A stretch of 64,000 nucleotides of DNA from Christiangramia gaetbulicola (GTDB lineage Bacteria; Bacteroidota; Bacteroidia; Flavobacteriales; Flavobacteriaceae): assembly GCF_003054225.1 (NCBI RefSeq), contig NZ_QBKQ01000001.1, positions 1,178,001-1,242,000 of the forward strand, given 5' to 3'. Positions 1 through 8,423 of the stretch are shown one piece after another. How positions within the stretch are numbered: position 1 is the stretch's first letter; every line of letters begins with the position of its first letter. The notes beneath the pieces were generated by a model that saw only the letters and a list, made by a program, of their open reading frames with translations, did no database searches and was not told the DNA's origin. The position numbers were made by a program, and so were the translations under genes.

Positions 1-96
1 CAAATTCATATTCCAGGGATCTTCGTACAAAGGATCTTTGAAGGAAAGAACTACGAGAAAAGAATTGAGCAACGCACGGTAAGACAAAAAGCATAA
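1..96 (+). CDS. scoA: 3-oxoacid CoA-transferase subunit A, C-terminal end (partial)
   Basis: Only the last 31 codons and the TAA stop are in the window; the gene begins before base 1. The readable tail contains IPGIFVQRIFEG followed by a basic end (RTVRQKA), as in the A subunit of succinyl-CoA:3-ketoacid CoA-transferases. The stop lies two bases before the start of the B subunit, the usual arrangement for this heterodimer. It would transfer CoA between succinyl-CoA and acetoacetate. Identification leans on the neighbour as much as on the short tail. Confidence 0.85.
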   Translation, partial: QIHIPGIFVQRIFEGKNYEKRIEQRTVRQKA

Positions 97-98
97 TT

Positions 99-758
99 AT
101 GGCACTGGACAAAAACGGAATAGCACAAAGAATAGCTAAAGAGGTAAAAGATGGATATTATGTGAACTTGGGAATAGGTATTCCAACCCTGGTAGCTAAC
201 TTTGTAAGAGATGATATACAGGTAGAATTTCAGAGTGAAAACGGAATTCTTGGTATGGGGCCATTTCCTTTTGAAGGAGAGGAAGATGCCGACCTTATCA
301 ATGCAGGTAAACAAACGATCACCGCCTTACCGGGAGCAAGTTTTTTTGATTCAGCCACAAGCTTTGGGATGATTCGCGGTCAGCATGTAGATCTAACCAT
401 TCTTGGCGCTATGGAAGTTGCTGAAAATGGTGATATCGCGAACTGGAAGATCCCTGGAAAAATGGTAAAAGGTATGGGAGGAGCGATGGACCTTGTTGCT
501 TCGGCTGAAAATATTATCGTTGCAATGATGCATACCAATAAAGCGGGAGAATCGAAACTTTTAAAACGATGCTCGCTGCCTTTAACAGGAGTAGGTTGCG
601 TGACCAAGATCGTTACCAATCTAGCGGTTATCGAGGTAACCGATGAAGGTTTCAAGTTACTGGAAAGAGCACCTGGCGTTAGCGTTGAAGAAATTCAGCA
701 GGCTACCGAAGGAAAATTAATAGTTGAAGGTGAAATACCAGAGATGAAACTGGGCTAA
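99..758 (+). CDS. scoB: 3-oxoacid CoA-transferase subunit B
   Basis: Catalytic subunit of a cytoplasmic CoA-transferase (succinyl-CoA plus a 3-oxoacid gives succinate plus 3-oxoacyl-CoA), used in ketone-body and fatty acid breakdown. At 219 residues it matches the usual length of B subunits. The SENG motif near residue 46 carries the glutamate (E47) that forms the thioester intermediate, and GIGIPT near residue 25 and the glycine-rich GMGGAMDL near residue 125 are family hallmarks. It follows the A subunit by two bases, so both are translated from one mRNA, which ends at the long hairpin just downstream. Substrate specificity (acetoacetate or another 3-oxoacid) cannot be decided from sequence. 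Confidence 0.93.
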   Translation: MALDKNGIAQRIAKEVKDGYYVNLGIGIPTLVANFVRDDIQVEFQSENGILGMGPFPFEGEEDADLINAGKQTITALPGASFFDSATSFGMIRGQHVDLTILGAMEVAENGDIANWKIPGKMVKGMGGAMDLVASAENIIVAMMHTNKAGESKLLKRCSLPLTGVGCVTKIVTNLAVIEVTDEGFKLLERAPGVSVEEIQQATEGKLIVEGEIPEMKLG

Positions 759-784
759 ATAACAGCTTTCTACTAATTCTTATG

Positions 785-852
785 AAAGGATGTGGTAGGT
801 GATGGTTTTGGATGAGGCTCAAAACTTTAACATCACCTGTTACATCCTTTTC
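785..852 (+). terminator. Terminator of the scoAB operon
   Basis: A long imperfect inverted repeat: AAAGGATGT then AGGTGATG on the left pair with CATCACCT then ACATCCTTT on the right, with a 3-base internal loop on each side. The right arm runs into TTTTCT. It lies 27 bases after the scoB stop. Confidence 0.75.
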
Positions 853-920
853 TAGTCTGGGCTAAGAGCTTCTATAAACATCGATTAAGTGCAGAATAAT
901 TCGTTAAAATGCGTTAAAAT

Positions 921-951
921 TTTATCATAATGTTATAATCTCCTACTTTAG
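921..951 (+). promoter_or_regulatory. Candidate promoter of the M4 metalloprotease gene
   Basis: TTTA, 19 bases, then TACTTTAG resembles the Bacteroidota TTTG/TAnnTTTG promoter with one mismatch in each element. It would start transcription about 25 bases before the GTG start. A tandem CGTTAAAAT repeat (902-910 and 912-920, 10-base period) lies immediately upstream and could be an activator site. Confidence 0.4.
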
Positions 952-982
952 GGCCAGTAAAACCAAACTAAACCCTATTAAC

Positions 983-3900
983 GTGAGAAAAAAATTACTC
1001 CTCAATTCCGCATTATTTGCGGGATTAACCCTTTTTACTTTCCACACAAATGCTCAGGAATCTGACAAGGAGGTAAAAAAACGTATCAATGACGAGAAGG
1101 GGAAGCCCACCCTTATCGTATTTAAAGAAAATTCCAGCTACAAAGCAAGTGATAACCGAAAGCTGTTTAAGGAACAGTTGAAGCTAAACGACCATTCGAA
1201 CTTCAAAAAAATAAAATCGGAGCGGGATAACGCAGGCTTTAAACATGACAAATTCCAGTTATTCTACAAAGACCTTAAAGTAGAATTCGCAACCTATACC
1301 ATTCATTCGGCTGGAGAGGATCTGCGATCTATGAGCGGTGAATACTACAATGTTGAAGATGTGGATGTCACCCCAAAGATCTCTGCACAGGTAGCTTTTA
1401 GAAAAGCTGTTCAGCATATAGGAGCGCAATCCTATCTATGGGAAGATCCTGCCAGTGCCGCTAAAATAGGTTACAGCAAACCTGAAGGCGAACTGGTACT
1501 GTTACCTACCATGGAATTTGAAGCGGTAAACGAAAAGAGTTTTAAAGAAGAGGTTCGCTTAGCTTACAAATTTGATATCTACGCGACAGCACCGGTAAGT
1601 CGTGGTAATCTTTATATCGACGCTAAAAACGGTAGAGCTTTATTATACGATGCCGTTATAAAGCATGCCGGTAAGTTTAGTCATGCTAAATCTGGTAATG
1701 CAGCAACATCTAAAAGATCGATGCTGGAAGATGCCATGTTTGCAACAGGAACTGCAGCTACAAGGTATAGCGGGTCCAAAAGTATTCAAACCTCTGTAAG
1801 CGGATCTTCTTATATACTTTCTGATGTGACCAGGGGTAACGGTATACAAACCTATGATATGAATACCGGGACTAATTACAGCAACGCGGTTAACTTCACC
1901 GATAATGATAATAACTGGACAGCAGCAGAGCATAATAATGCCGCAAAAGATAATGGCGCATTAGATGCACATTGGGGTGCAGAAAAGACCTATGATTATT
2001 TTGCCAGTGTTCACAATCGTAACAGTTTTGATAACCAGGGAGCGGCTATTCGCAGTTATGTGCATTACGACAATGCTTATGATAATGCTTACTGGAATGG
2101 TAGTGTAATGACCTATGGTGATGGTAGTGGAACTTATTTTGACATACTTACTTCACTAGATGTTGCTGCCCACGAAATTGGACACGCGGTTTGTGAAAAA
2201 ACAGCTAACCTGGCCTATCAGAAAGAATCCGGAGCTATGAACGAAGGTTTTTCCGATATCTGGGGAGCCTGCGTTGAATATTATGCTGCACCTTCAAAAT
2301 CTACCTGGTTGATCGGGGAAGACATCGAAAGACGTTCCGGTAGTGCTGCTCTAAGATCTATGAGCGATCCTAATTCTGAGGGTCAGCCAGATACTTATGG
2401 AGGAACTTACTGGAAAAATGTGAACTGTACACCTACAGATCAAAATGATTATTGTGGAGTGCATACCAATAGCGGAGTTTTAAATTACTGGTTCTATGTT
2501 CTGGCTGTCGGGAAATCTGGTACCAACGATATTGGAAACTCGTTCAACGTGACGGGGATCAGTATAGATAAAGCGGCTAGAATAGCCTATAGACTGGAAA
2601 GCGTTTACCTTTCTGCCAATTCAACTTTTGCCAATGCCAGGACTTACGGAATTCAGTCTGCCATAGATCTTTATGGGGAAGGTTCTCCGGAAGAGATCGC
2701 TGTGACCAATGCATTTTATGCCGTTGGGGTTGGAGCAGAGTATGGAAATGTTAGCTACTGTACTTCTAAAGGAAATAGTGTTGCAGATGAATACATAGGT
2801 AGAGTTCAATTAGGAGATATAGATAATGCTTCTCCTGCAGGCAGCGGATATACAGACTTTACTTCTGTTTCCACAAATCTTTCAAAAGGAAATTCTAACA
2901 CTATAACTATAACTCCAACCTGGACAGGAACTACCTATAATGAAGGCTATGCAGTGTGGATCGATTATAATCAGAATGGTGATTTTAGCGATGCAGGAGA
3001 ACTGGTATGGAGCAAAGCAGCCTCTAAAACTACTCCGGTTTCCGGATCTTTCACTGTGCCGGCTAATGCTGCCAGCGGGGAAACCAGAATGAGAGTTTCT
3101 ATGAAATACAACGGTATTCCAACCGCATGTGAGAGCTTTAATTATGGAGAAGTAGAAGATTACACAGTAAACATTGGTGCTGGTGCTGCAGATACCCAAG
3201 CGCCTTCTGCACCGTCTAATTTGGCGGCCAGCGGTACTACTCAAACTACTACAAGCCTTTCCTGGAATGCTTCTTCAGATAATGTAGCCGTAACAGGTTA
3301 TGATATTTACCTGGATGGAAGTTTGCTAGGTTCTACAACATCAACCAGTTCCAACATCACTGGTCTTACTTCTTCAACCACTTATGCTTTTTACGTAAAA
3401 GCTAAGGATGAGGCTGGAAATGTTTCAGCAAAATCGAATACGATATCTGTAACAACCCTGGGTAGTTCAGTTTCTTATTGTGCTTCAAAAGGGAATGATT
3501 CTAACTACGAGTGGATAGACCTTGTACAATTGAATAATTTGAACAATCCTACAGGGAATAATGGCGGTTACCAGGATTTCACTTCTATGAGCGCAAACCT
3601 GCCCTATGGATCTAATACTATTTATATAAGTACCGGTTTTTCTGGTACCGCTTATACAGAGTACTGGAAGATATGGATAGATTATGATAAGGATGGTGTT
3701 TTTGAAACTTCAGAACTTGTAGTAAACGGATCTTCATCCAGCAGCGGAACTTTATCTGCTTCTTTTACGGTGCCTACTACCGCAACTGCAGGACCTACAA
3801 GAATGAGAGTTTCCATGAAGTATAATTCGGTTCAAACAGCCTGTGAGACCTTCTCTTATGGTGAAGTTGAAGACTACACGGTGAACGTAGGACAGGCGGC

Positions 3901-4195
3901 TGCAAATATAGCCGGCAACGGATACGCTTTAGGTGATTCAAAAGCTCTTGGTAACGAGAAAAATGTTTTTGACGCCAGCCTTTATCCAAACCCGGTAGTA
4001 AGTGGAAACCGCCTGAATGTGGATATTCCAGACAACAGAAAACTGGATTACAAGATCTTTAATTCTGTTGGCTATGAAGTGGCTTCCGGAACACTTAATA
4101 AGGTAATTAATGTATCAAAATTAACCAGCGGAACTTATATAATCAGGTTCAGTGATGGTCAAAAGGAGATCGTTAAGAAGTTCATCAAGCTTTAA
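983..4195 (+). CDS. Secreted M4 (thermolysin-like) metalloprotease with GEVED, Fn3 and T9SS sorting domains
   Basis: Secreted zinc endopeptidase. The GTG start is chosen because it gives a clean signal peptide (basic start, hydrophobic core, cut near TNA-QE). An FTP/PepSY-like propeptide fills about residues 30-220. The catalytic domain carries HEIGH (H397, H401), NEGFSD with the third zinc ligand E421, and the catalytic histidine H494 in GVHTNSG. Downstream are a GEVED domain (about 592-732), an Fn3 domain (about 737-829), a second GEVED domain (about 831-973) and a C-terminal type IX sorting domain (about 995-1070, with YPNPV and TYIIRF). Known relatives are exported through the T9SS and degrade extracellular protein. 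It is a single-gene unit ending at a strong terminator. Function is confident; the natural substrate is unknown. Confidence 0.93.
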   Translation: MRKKLLLNSALFAGLTLFTFHTNAQESDKEVKKRINDEKGKPTLIVFKENSSYKASDNRKLFKEQLKLNDHSNFKKIKSERDNAGFKHDKFQLFYKDLKVEFATYTIHSAGEDLRSMSGEYYNVEDVDVTPKISAQVAFRKAVQHIGAQSYLWEDPASAAKIGYSKPEGELVLLPTMEFEAVNEKSFKEEVRLAYKFDIYATAPVSRGNLYIDAKNGRALLYDAVIKHAGKFSHAKSGNAATSKRSMLEDAMFATGTAATRYSGSKSIQTSVSGSSYILSDVTRGNGIQTYDMNTGTNYSNAVNFTDNDNNWTAAEHNNAAKDNGALDAHWGAEKTYDYFASVHNRNSFDNQGAAIRSYVHYDNAYDNAYWNGSVMTYGDGSGTYFDILTSLDVAAHEIGHAVCEKTANLAYQKESGAMNEGFSDIWGACVEYYAAPSKSTWLIGEDIERRSGSAALRSMSDPNSEGQPDTYGGTYWKNVNCTPTDQNDYCGVHTNSGVLNYWFYVLAVGKSGTNDIGNSFNVTGISIDKAARIAYRLESVYLSANSTFANARTYGIQSAIDLYGEGSPEEIAVTNAFYAVGVGAEYGNVSYCTSKGNSVADEYIGRVQLGDIDNASPAGSGYTDFTSVSTNLSKGNSNTITITPTWTGTTYNEGYAVWIDYNQNGDFSDAGELVWSKAASKTTPVSGSFTVPANAASGETRMRVSMKYNGIPTACESFNYGEVEDYTVNIGAGAADTQAPSAPSNLAASGTTQTTTSLSWNASSDNVAVTGYDIYLDGSLLGSTTSTSSNITGLTSSTTYAFYVKAKDEAGNVSAKSNTISVTTLGSSVSYCASKGNDSNYEWIDLVQLNNLNNPTGNNGGYQDFTSMSANLPYGSNTIYISTGFSGTAYTEYWKIWIDYDKDGVFETSELVVNGSSSSSGTLSASFTVPTTATAGPTRMRVSMKYNSVQTACETFSYGEVEDYTVNVGQAAANIAGNGYALGDSKALGNEKNVFDASLYPNPVVSGNRLNVDIPDNRKLDYKIFNSVGYEVASGTLNKVINVSKLTSGTYIIRFSDGQKEIVKKFIKL

Positions 4196-4216
4196 ATTTG
4201 ATTTGCCAAATGAAAG

Positions 4217-4244
4217 AGCCGGATTTAACGATCCGGCTTTTTTT
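4217..4244 (+). terminator. Terminator of the M4 protease gene
   Basis: AGCCGGAT, a 6-base loop, then ATCCGGCT, a perfect 8-base-pair stem followed by a run of seven T. It touches the stop codon of the converging gene on the other strand. Confidence 0.9.
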
Positions 4245-4602
4245 ATGCAAACGAAGTTGAATTCTCTTCGATGTCTATCAGGAAGTCTATTGCTTCATCC
4301 TGGGTAATAAGTTCTCCTCTGGAGTTAGCTTGCGAGAAATAGTTATACCAGCCAACCTTTTCCAGGTTGCTTTCAAGAACCTTTACTTCTTCTATAGAGG
4401 GCATTTTCCAGACGGTCATATAACGGTAATCACTGCGATATGGAGTGAATTCATCATTACGGGCCCAACCCAGGTTTTCTACACCACTAGCTTTCATGTT
4501 ATTCACACGCTGATGCATATTATCCATGAGTTCCTTTCTCTTTTCCCGGCTTAATTTCATCCACCTGGTAGTGACATTCCACATTTCGATATATAAATAC
4601 AT
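4243..4602 (-). CDS. Conserved protein of unknown function, possibly a dimeric alpha-beta barrel
   Basis: A 119-residue soluble protein that I do not assign a function. It has no signal peptide or membrane segment. It begins MYLYIEMWNVT and has a helix rich in basic residues (LSREKRKELMD), a strand with YRYMTVWKMP and an acidic end. That layout suggests the small ferredoxin-like alpha-beta fold of DUF6616/Dabb-type proteins, recalled from memory rather than compared. It stands alone and converges on the M4 protease. A TACCTTTA element about 40 bases upstream (4643-4650, minus strand) could be its -7 box. Confidence 0.65.
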   Translation of the reverse strand: MYLYIEMWNVTTRWMKLSREKRKELMDNMHQRVNNMKASGVENLGWARNDEFTPYRSDYRYMTVWKMPSIEEVKVLESNLEKVGWYNYFSQANSRGELITQDEAIDFLIDIEENSTSFA

Positions 4603-4720
4603 AGAATTAAATTTTTAGTTAGAAAAAAGATTAATAGCTATATAAAGGTAACATTCAGATTTGAGAAAACCAGAAGTTTGGCTGGGTAAGTTTTTGATTA
4701 GTAGTGTATTAAAATTTAAA

Positions 4721-4751
4721 AAGGTCTGAATATCTTGAATATTCAGACCTT
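4721..4751 (-). terminator. Terminator of the DUF4331/TPR cluster
   Basis: AAGGTCTGAATAT, a 5-base loop, then ATATTCAGACCTT, a perfect 13-base-pair stem. On the minus strand it is followed by a T-rich stretch (TTTAAATTTT). It lies just past the stop codon of the TPR lipoprotein gene. Confidence 0.8.
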
Positions 4752-4776
4752 TTATAAAATGGAAAGTATTGGGTTT

Positions 4777-6057
4777 TTACAAAGCCTGTATTTCTTTATA
4801 AGTTACCGGTCCCAGTTCAAATTTGGCTTCCAGTAGCTCGCCTTTCAATCTTTCAACCTCACTCTTACGATTATTGGCCTTATAAACCTTAGCCATCGCT
4901 AACTGTGCTTCGGGTTCAAAAGTTTTACCAGCAACATTATTTTCTATGATCTGTAAAGCTTCCGCCTTATTGCCATTTTCCAATTCTGCCAGTGCCAGCA
5001 TTTGATAAGTTTCTGGTGTGGCTCTGTTAGCTATTTCCTTTCTGGCCAGTTGCAGTGCCTTTTGTTCATTTCCGTTTTCAGCCAGGTAAACTTTAAGGTT
5101 ATGGGCATTATACATCTCACCATATTCCGGTTTACTGGTCAATTTAATGTAGTTATCAAGAGATTCATTTTTTAATTTCGAATTCCCATTGCTTTCGGCT
5201 ATTTCGGCCTTTAAGAGGTAAAGATCGGGCGACTGGTGGCTTACCAGAATGGAATCTAAAATTCGAAGAGCCTCCTCGGTATTATCTTCATGAGAGAAAA
5301 GTATCCAGGCGATTCCTTTTTTAGCGTAAGAATTCGCGGGATCTATCTCCAGGGTTTTTAAGTAATGATCATAACTTTCCTTTATCCTTCCGGCATGACC
5401 GTAATAATCTGCGATATTGGAGTAAACCCACAATAATAAGCTCCTGTTCTTGCTTTCTTCTGCCTTTTGCCGTGCTTTCTCCATGAACATGATCGTACGG
5501 TCCAGATCACCTTTATAATCGTTCCATTTGGCTGCACGTATCATATAATTGAAATCGTAGGGATCTGCAAACAGCTTTTGCAGGCTATCAGCCTTTATAT
5601 AATGTCCCAGTTCCATATGAACATCAAATAAAAGATGCTGATTTTCGGGAAGATCTTTTCCCAGATACGAAGCCGAATCAGCGTATACCAAAGCTTCTTT
5701 AAATCTATGCTGAGAAATATAATTCCTGGCTAAAGAGCGGTAATATTTGTCTTTATCAATATTCGCTACTTCCACCGCCTTTTCCAGGGTTTTTTCTGCT
5801 TTCTTAAGATATTCAACATCACCAGTAGACTCGAAGAAGGAATTGTATTGTCCTGCTACGGGCCCGAAACTTGGCAATTCTACACTATCTGCAGTGATCT
5901 TTGAATTCCACAGCTCAAAATAGGGAGAAGTAGTTCTTGTTTCCTGTACGGCAAGGTATTTATTGTAATCCCCGGGACTGGAAACTATTTCTTTAGATTG
6001 CCTGTCACAGCCTATGATCAGGATGGAAAGAAGGATGTAAAAAATATTGATTCTCAT
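4777..6057 (-). CDS. TPR-repeat lipoprotein of the DUF4331 cluster
   Basis: A 426-residue lipoprotein: a short hydrophobic signal ends in the lipobox LIIGC with the lipidated cysteine at position 17. The rest is mostly helical TPR-type repeats, seen as recurring A/L/Y-spaced helix pairs such as EALVYADSASYLG, ESYDHYLKTLEIDPANSYA, EALRILDSIL and KALQLARKEIANR. TPR arrays bind partner proteins, so a scaffolding role at the membrane is inferred. It follows two DUF4331 genes on the same strand but is separated from them by a strong hairpin, so its expression is probably lower than theirs. No enzymatic motif is visible. Confidence 0.75.
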   Translation of the reverse strand: MRINIFYILLSILIIGCDRQSKEIVSSPGDYNKYLAVQETRTTSPYFELWNSKITADSVELPSFGPVAGQYNSFFESTGDVEYLKKAEKTLEKAVEVANIDKDKYYRSLARNYISQHRFKEALVYADSASYLGKDLPENQHLLFDVHMELGHYIKADSLQKLFADPYDFNYMIRAAKWNDYKGDLDRTIMFMEKARQKAEESKNRSLLLWVYSNIADYYGHAGRIKESYDHYLKTLEIDPANSYAKKGIAWILFSHEDNTEEALRILDSILVSHQSPDLYLLKAEIAESNGNSKLKNESLDNYIKLTSKPEYGEMYNAHNLKVYLAENGNEQKALQLARKEIANRATPETYQMLALAELENGNKAEALQIIENNVAGKTFEPEAQLAMAKVYKANNRKSEVERLKGELLEAKFELGPVTYKEIQAL

Positions 6058-6080
6058 GATTTCTACTTATTAGATAAAAA

Positions 6081-6123
6081 AGAGGTTGTATGTGATCGGG
6101 AATGTTTCCCGCATACAACCTCT
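6081..6123 (-). terminator. Strong hairpin between the DUF4331 lipoprotein and the TPR gene
   Basis: AGAGGTTGTATG pairs perfectly with CATACAACCTCT, with an inner CGGG/CCCG helix. On the minus strand the stem is followed directly by six T. It sits in the 80-base gap between two co-directional genes, so it is either the end of the DUF4331 transcript or a partial terminator that lowers TPR gene expression. Confidence 0.8.
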
Positions 6124-6137
6124 AGGCAAAATTCATA

Positions 6138-6848
6138 TTATTCCGGCGCTCCGATATACGGAAAACTGCTGGTTATATTATCTGCGGTTAAAGCCACACC
6201 GTCGGTAACCAGTTGAGGTAATCCACCTTCACCATTAAAGCGTGCTCCGGTTTCTCCACCAAATAAAAGGATAAGGGAAACATCGATCACATCGTCCTGA
6301 AGCGTTCTGCCAGTAAGGCCTACTGCTCCTTCAAAAGTTGGTGCTCCACTTCCTGGGTTAAAATAGGTCGTAGGGGCGTCTGGTGCTACTTCAAGTACAT
6401 CTGCAGCCAGAACTGTGGTTAATACAGTTGCTGAAACCGGGTTTGGATTATCCATTGAAGTTGGTTCAGGCCCGTTAAGGATATCACCAAGGATATTAGG
6501 TTCAAAATTAATTGCTGCCGGGTCTGCTCCAAGAGCTACTGCATATGCATCGTGCAAACCTTCCAGTTGTGCTTCAAAAGAAGCCTGGAAAGCAGCCCCC
6601 ATTTCAGAAGGGATCGTTCTGTTGTGCATGTTCTTGATCTCTGAACTGCTGCTAAGAACAGTGTTTATTCCTGGTCTTCCCATATGGTCTACCTGGCTAT
6701 AAGTTCCACTGAAATCTACCTCCATTACCGGTGGCGGGTTCATCCCATCAGTTTCAGTCATCATAAAGTCATCATCTTCGCTACAACCTACCATCAATAT
6801 GCTTAGGCATAGGGCAGAGAACAAAATATTTATATTACGTAATCTCAT
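6138..6848 (-). CDS. DUF4331-like lipoprotein
   Basis: A 236-residue protein with a type II signal ending LMVGC (lipidated C22), then an acidic linker (SEDDDF) and a proline-rich segment. The body resembles the second half of DUF4331 proteins, with repeated references to a polar, Gly/Asp-rich core (VDFSGTYSQVDHMGRPGINT, FEGAVGLTGRTLQDDVIDVSL). It follows the DUF4331 gene by 26 bases, so the two are probably co-transcribed. It may supply the part of the fold missing from the shorter neighbour. The biological function of DUF4331 is not known to me; location in the outer or inner membrane lipid layer is inferred from the lipobox. Confidence 0.72.
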   Translation of the reverse strand: MRLRNINILFSALCLSILMVGCSEDDDFMMTETDGMNPPPVMEVDFSGTYSQVDHMGRPGINTVLSSSSEIKNMHNRTIPSEMGAAFQASFEAQLEGLHDAYAVALGADPAAINFEPNILGDILNGPEPTSMDNPNPVSATVLTTVLAADVLEVAPDAPTTYFNPGSGAPTFEGAVGLTGRTLQDDVIDVSLILLFGGETGARFNGEGGLPQLVTDGVALTADNITSSFPYIGAPE

Positions 6849-6874
6849 AATTCTATTTTTTAAATAATTAAAGT

Positions 6875-7552
6875 CTATTGTTTACGGTTCGTAGTTACCC
6901 ATGTTTTGTAAACCGGGATTCCCAGAACATTGGTGGCAGTTGGAGTTCCCAGTAAAGAATTTGGAATTTCCAAAGCAATAGACAGGGTGTTGGCACCGTC
7001 GAAGGTATCTGTTCCTGGAACGTTGAATCCTGAATTGTCCTCTGCAGTAGGAGCTACAACTTCGTTGAATCTCACAAAATCAAAATAGAACGCATCCTGT
7101 CTTGGTCCTGCAAATATGGAAGCTCCACTGGCAGTAGTGTTAGTGATAGCCGTGGTAGAAGAAATTTCTACGCTACCTAAAGGACTGTCGGTATTAACTT
7201 CACTATCAAGTCCTGTAGAACCTGGAGTAAAAGGTCCGAAGAAATACATCATCCCGTCTCTAGGGATCGCCTGTATCACTCTGTCTTCAACCAGGTCTCC
7301 ATCAAGGTCGATATTGATCTCTACAAGTACATCTTCATCGAAGCTTCCATAAGTAAGGTCTGGAAGAACGTTGGATTGGACATCTACAATAAATACCGTG
7401 TTACTGGATCCTGTAGTTGGTTCGAATGCATAAAAATCAGCGATATCTGCTGAAGTTCCGGCCACTCCCGGAGCATCTACGTGGTCTGCGGCTATAAAAA
7501 TTGCTGCGGAAAGAGCAATTCCTAAAACTGCGAAAAGCTTAACTTTTTTCAT
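6875..7552 (-). CDS. Secreted DUF4331 family protein
   Basis: A 225-residue exported protein with a Sec signal (KLFAVLGIALSAAIFIAA). Right after it comes the DUF4331 signature ADHVDAPGVAGTSADIADFYAF, of which the D/H/D residues could form a metal or ligand site (inference). Full-length DUF4331 proteins are usually longer; here the family appears to be split between this gene and the lipoprotein downstream. It is first in the minus-strand cluster. I saw no convincing promoter in the 150 bases upstream, which are T/A-rich. Confidence 0.75.
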   Translation of the reverse strand: MKKVKLFAVLGIALSAAIFIAADHVDAPGVAGTSADIADFYAFEPTTGSSNTVFIVDVQSNVLPDLTYGSFDEDVLVEINIDLDGDLVEDRVIQAIPRDGMMYFFGPFTPGSTGLDSEVNTDSPLGSVEISSTTAITNTTASGASIFAGPRQDAFYFDFVRFNEVVAPTAEDNSGFNVPGTDTFDGANTLSIALEIPNSLLGTPTATNVLGIPVYKTWVTTNRKQ

Positions 7553-7706
7553 AAGGTTTGTTTTTAGATCAAAAACTTTCTTGTTTTTAACTGCTATATG
7601 TACGCTTATGAAAAGGGGTGGGGTTTTGTATTCGTAGTTAAGGTTTTGTTAAAGAAATTTATGGCTTTTCAGCAGCCTAATATCAGGGCTTTAATAATAG
7701 TATTTA

Positions 7707-8423
7707 TTATTCCAGAGAAGTGATCTCGCTATCACTAAGCAGATTTTCCTGCCTAAGCTTCAGGATAACCTGTGCTATAGCCACCACATCCCGCTCGCAA
7801 TATTTCACGATACGGTCCAGTTCTCCATTCTCATAATATATGTCCCTTACCATAGAACCATCTATATCTTCCTTGGGAGATGGTATTCCCAGAACATGGG
7901 TTAGAAGTTTAAGGGACGTATAATGTTTATAATCTCCGAATTTCCATAATTCCAGGGTATCCAGATGAGGTACTTCCCAGGGCTTCTTTCCGAAGAGATC
8001 AAGCTTTGCCGGAAGTCTCATATTATGAATAAGCATACGCCGGGCGATATACGGAAAATCGAATTCCTTCCCATTATGTGCGCAAAGAAGATTATAAGGC
8101 TGGGGAAAATACTTTTCCAGCAGGCTCGTGAAATCTCTTAATAATTCTTTTTCCTCTCCTTTAAAACTGGTCAGCCTGAAATGCCTGCTTCCATCCCTGA
8201 AACTGAAGAAACCGGCAGAGATACAAATGATCTTTCCAAACTCGCTCCAAATGCCGGCGCGGGAATAGAATTCTTCAGCAGTAAACTCATCTTTTCGCTG
8301 ATACTTGGATTTTTCATCCCACAACGATTTTTTTACCTCATCTAATTCAGAGTAATCCCTGAATTCAGGTACGGTTTCAATATCCAGAAAAAGGATATTT
8401 TCCAGGTTTAATTTAAGAAGCAT
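7707..8423 (-). CDS. Predicted 3'-5' exonuclease of the DEDDy (PolB-like) family
   Basis: A 238-residue RNase H-fold exonuclease. All three exonuclease motifs are visible: DIET (D14, E16) for Exo I, NGKEFDFPY for Exo II and YCERDV for Exo III, the last giving the DEDDy type with a tyrosine four residues before the final aspartate. The layout matches the stand-alone PolB_exo_2 family (PF10108). It would remove nucleotides from DNA 3' ends using two metal ions; whether it serves repair or another task is unknown. Its start overlaps the end of the upstream serine hydrolase gene by 11 bases, so translation is likely coupled. Confidence 0.85.
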   Translation of the reverse strand: MLLKLNLENILFLDIETVPEFRDYSELDEVKKSLWDEKSKYQRKDEFTAEEFYSRAGIWSEFGKIICISAGFFSFRDGSRHFRLTSFKGEEKELLRDFTSLLEKYFPQPYNLLCAHNGKEFDFPYIARRMLIHNMRLPAKLDLFGKKPWEVPHLDTLELWKFGDYKHYTSLKLLTHVLGIPSPKEDIDGSMVRDIYYENGELDRIVKYCERDVVAIAQVILKLRQENLLSDSEITSLE

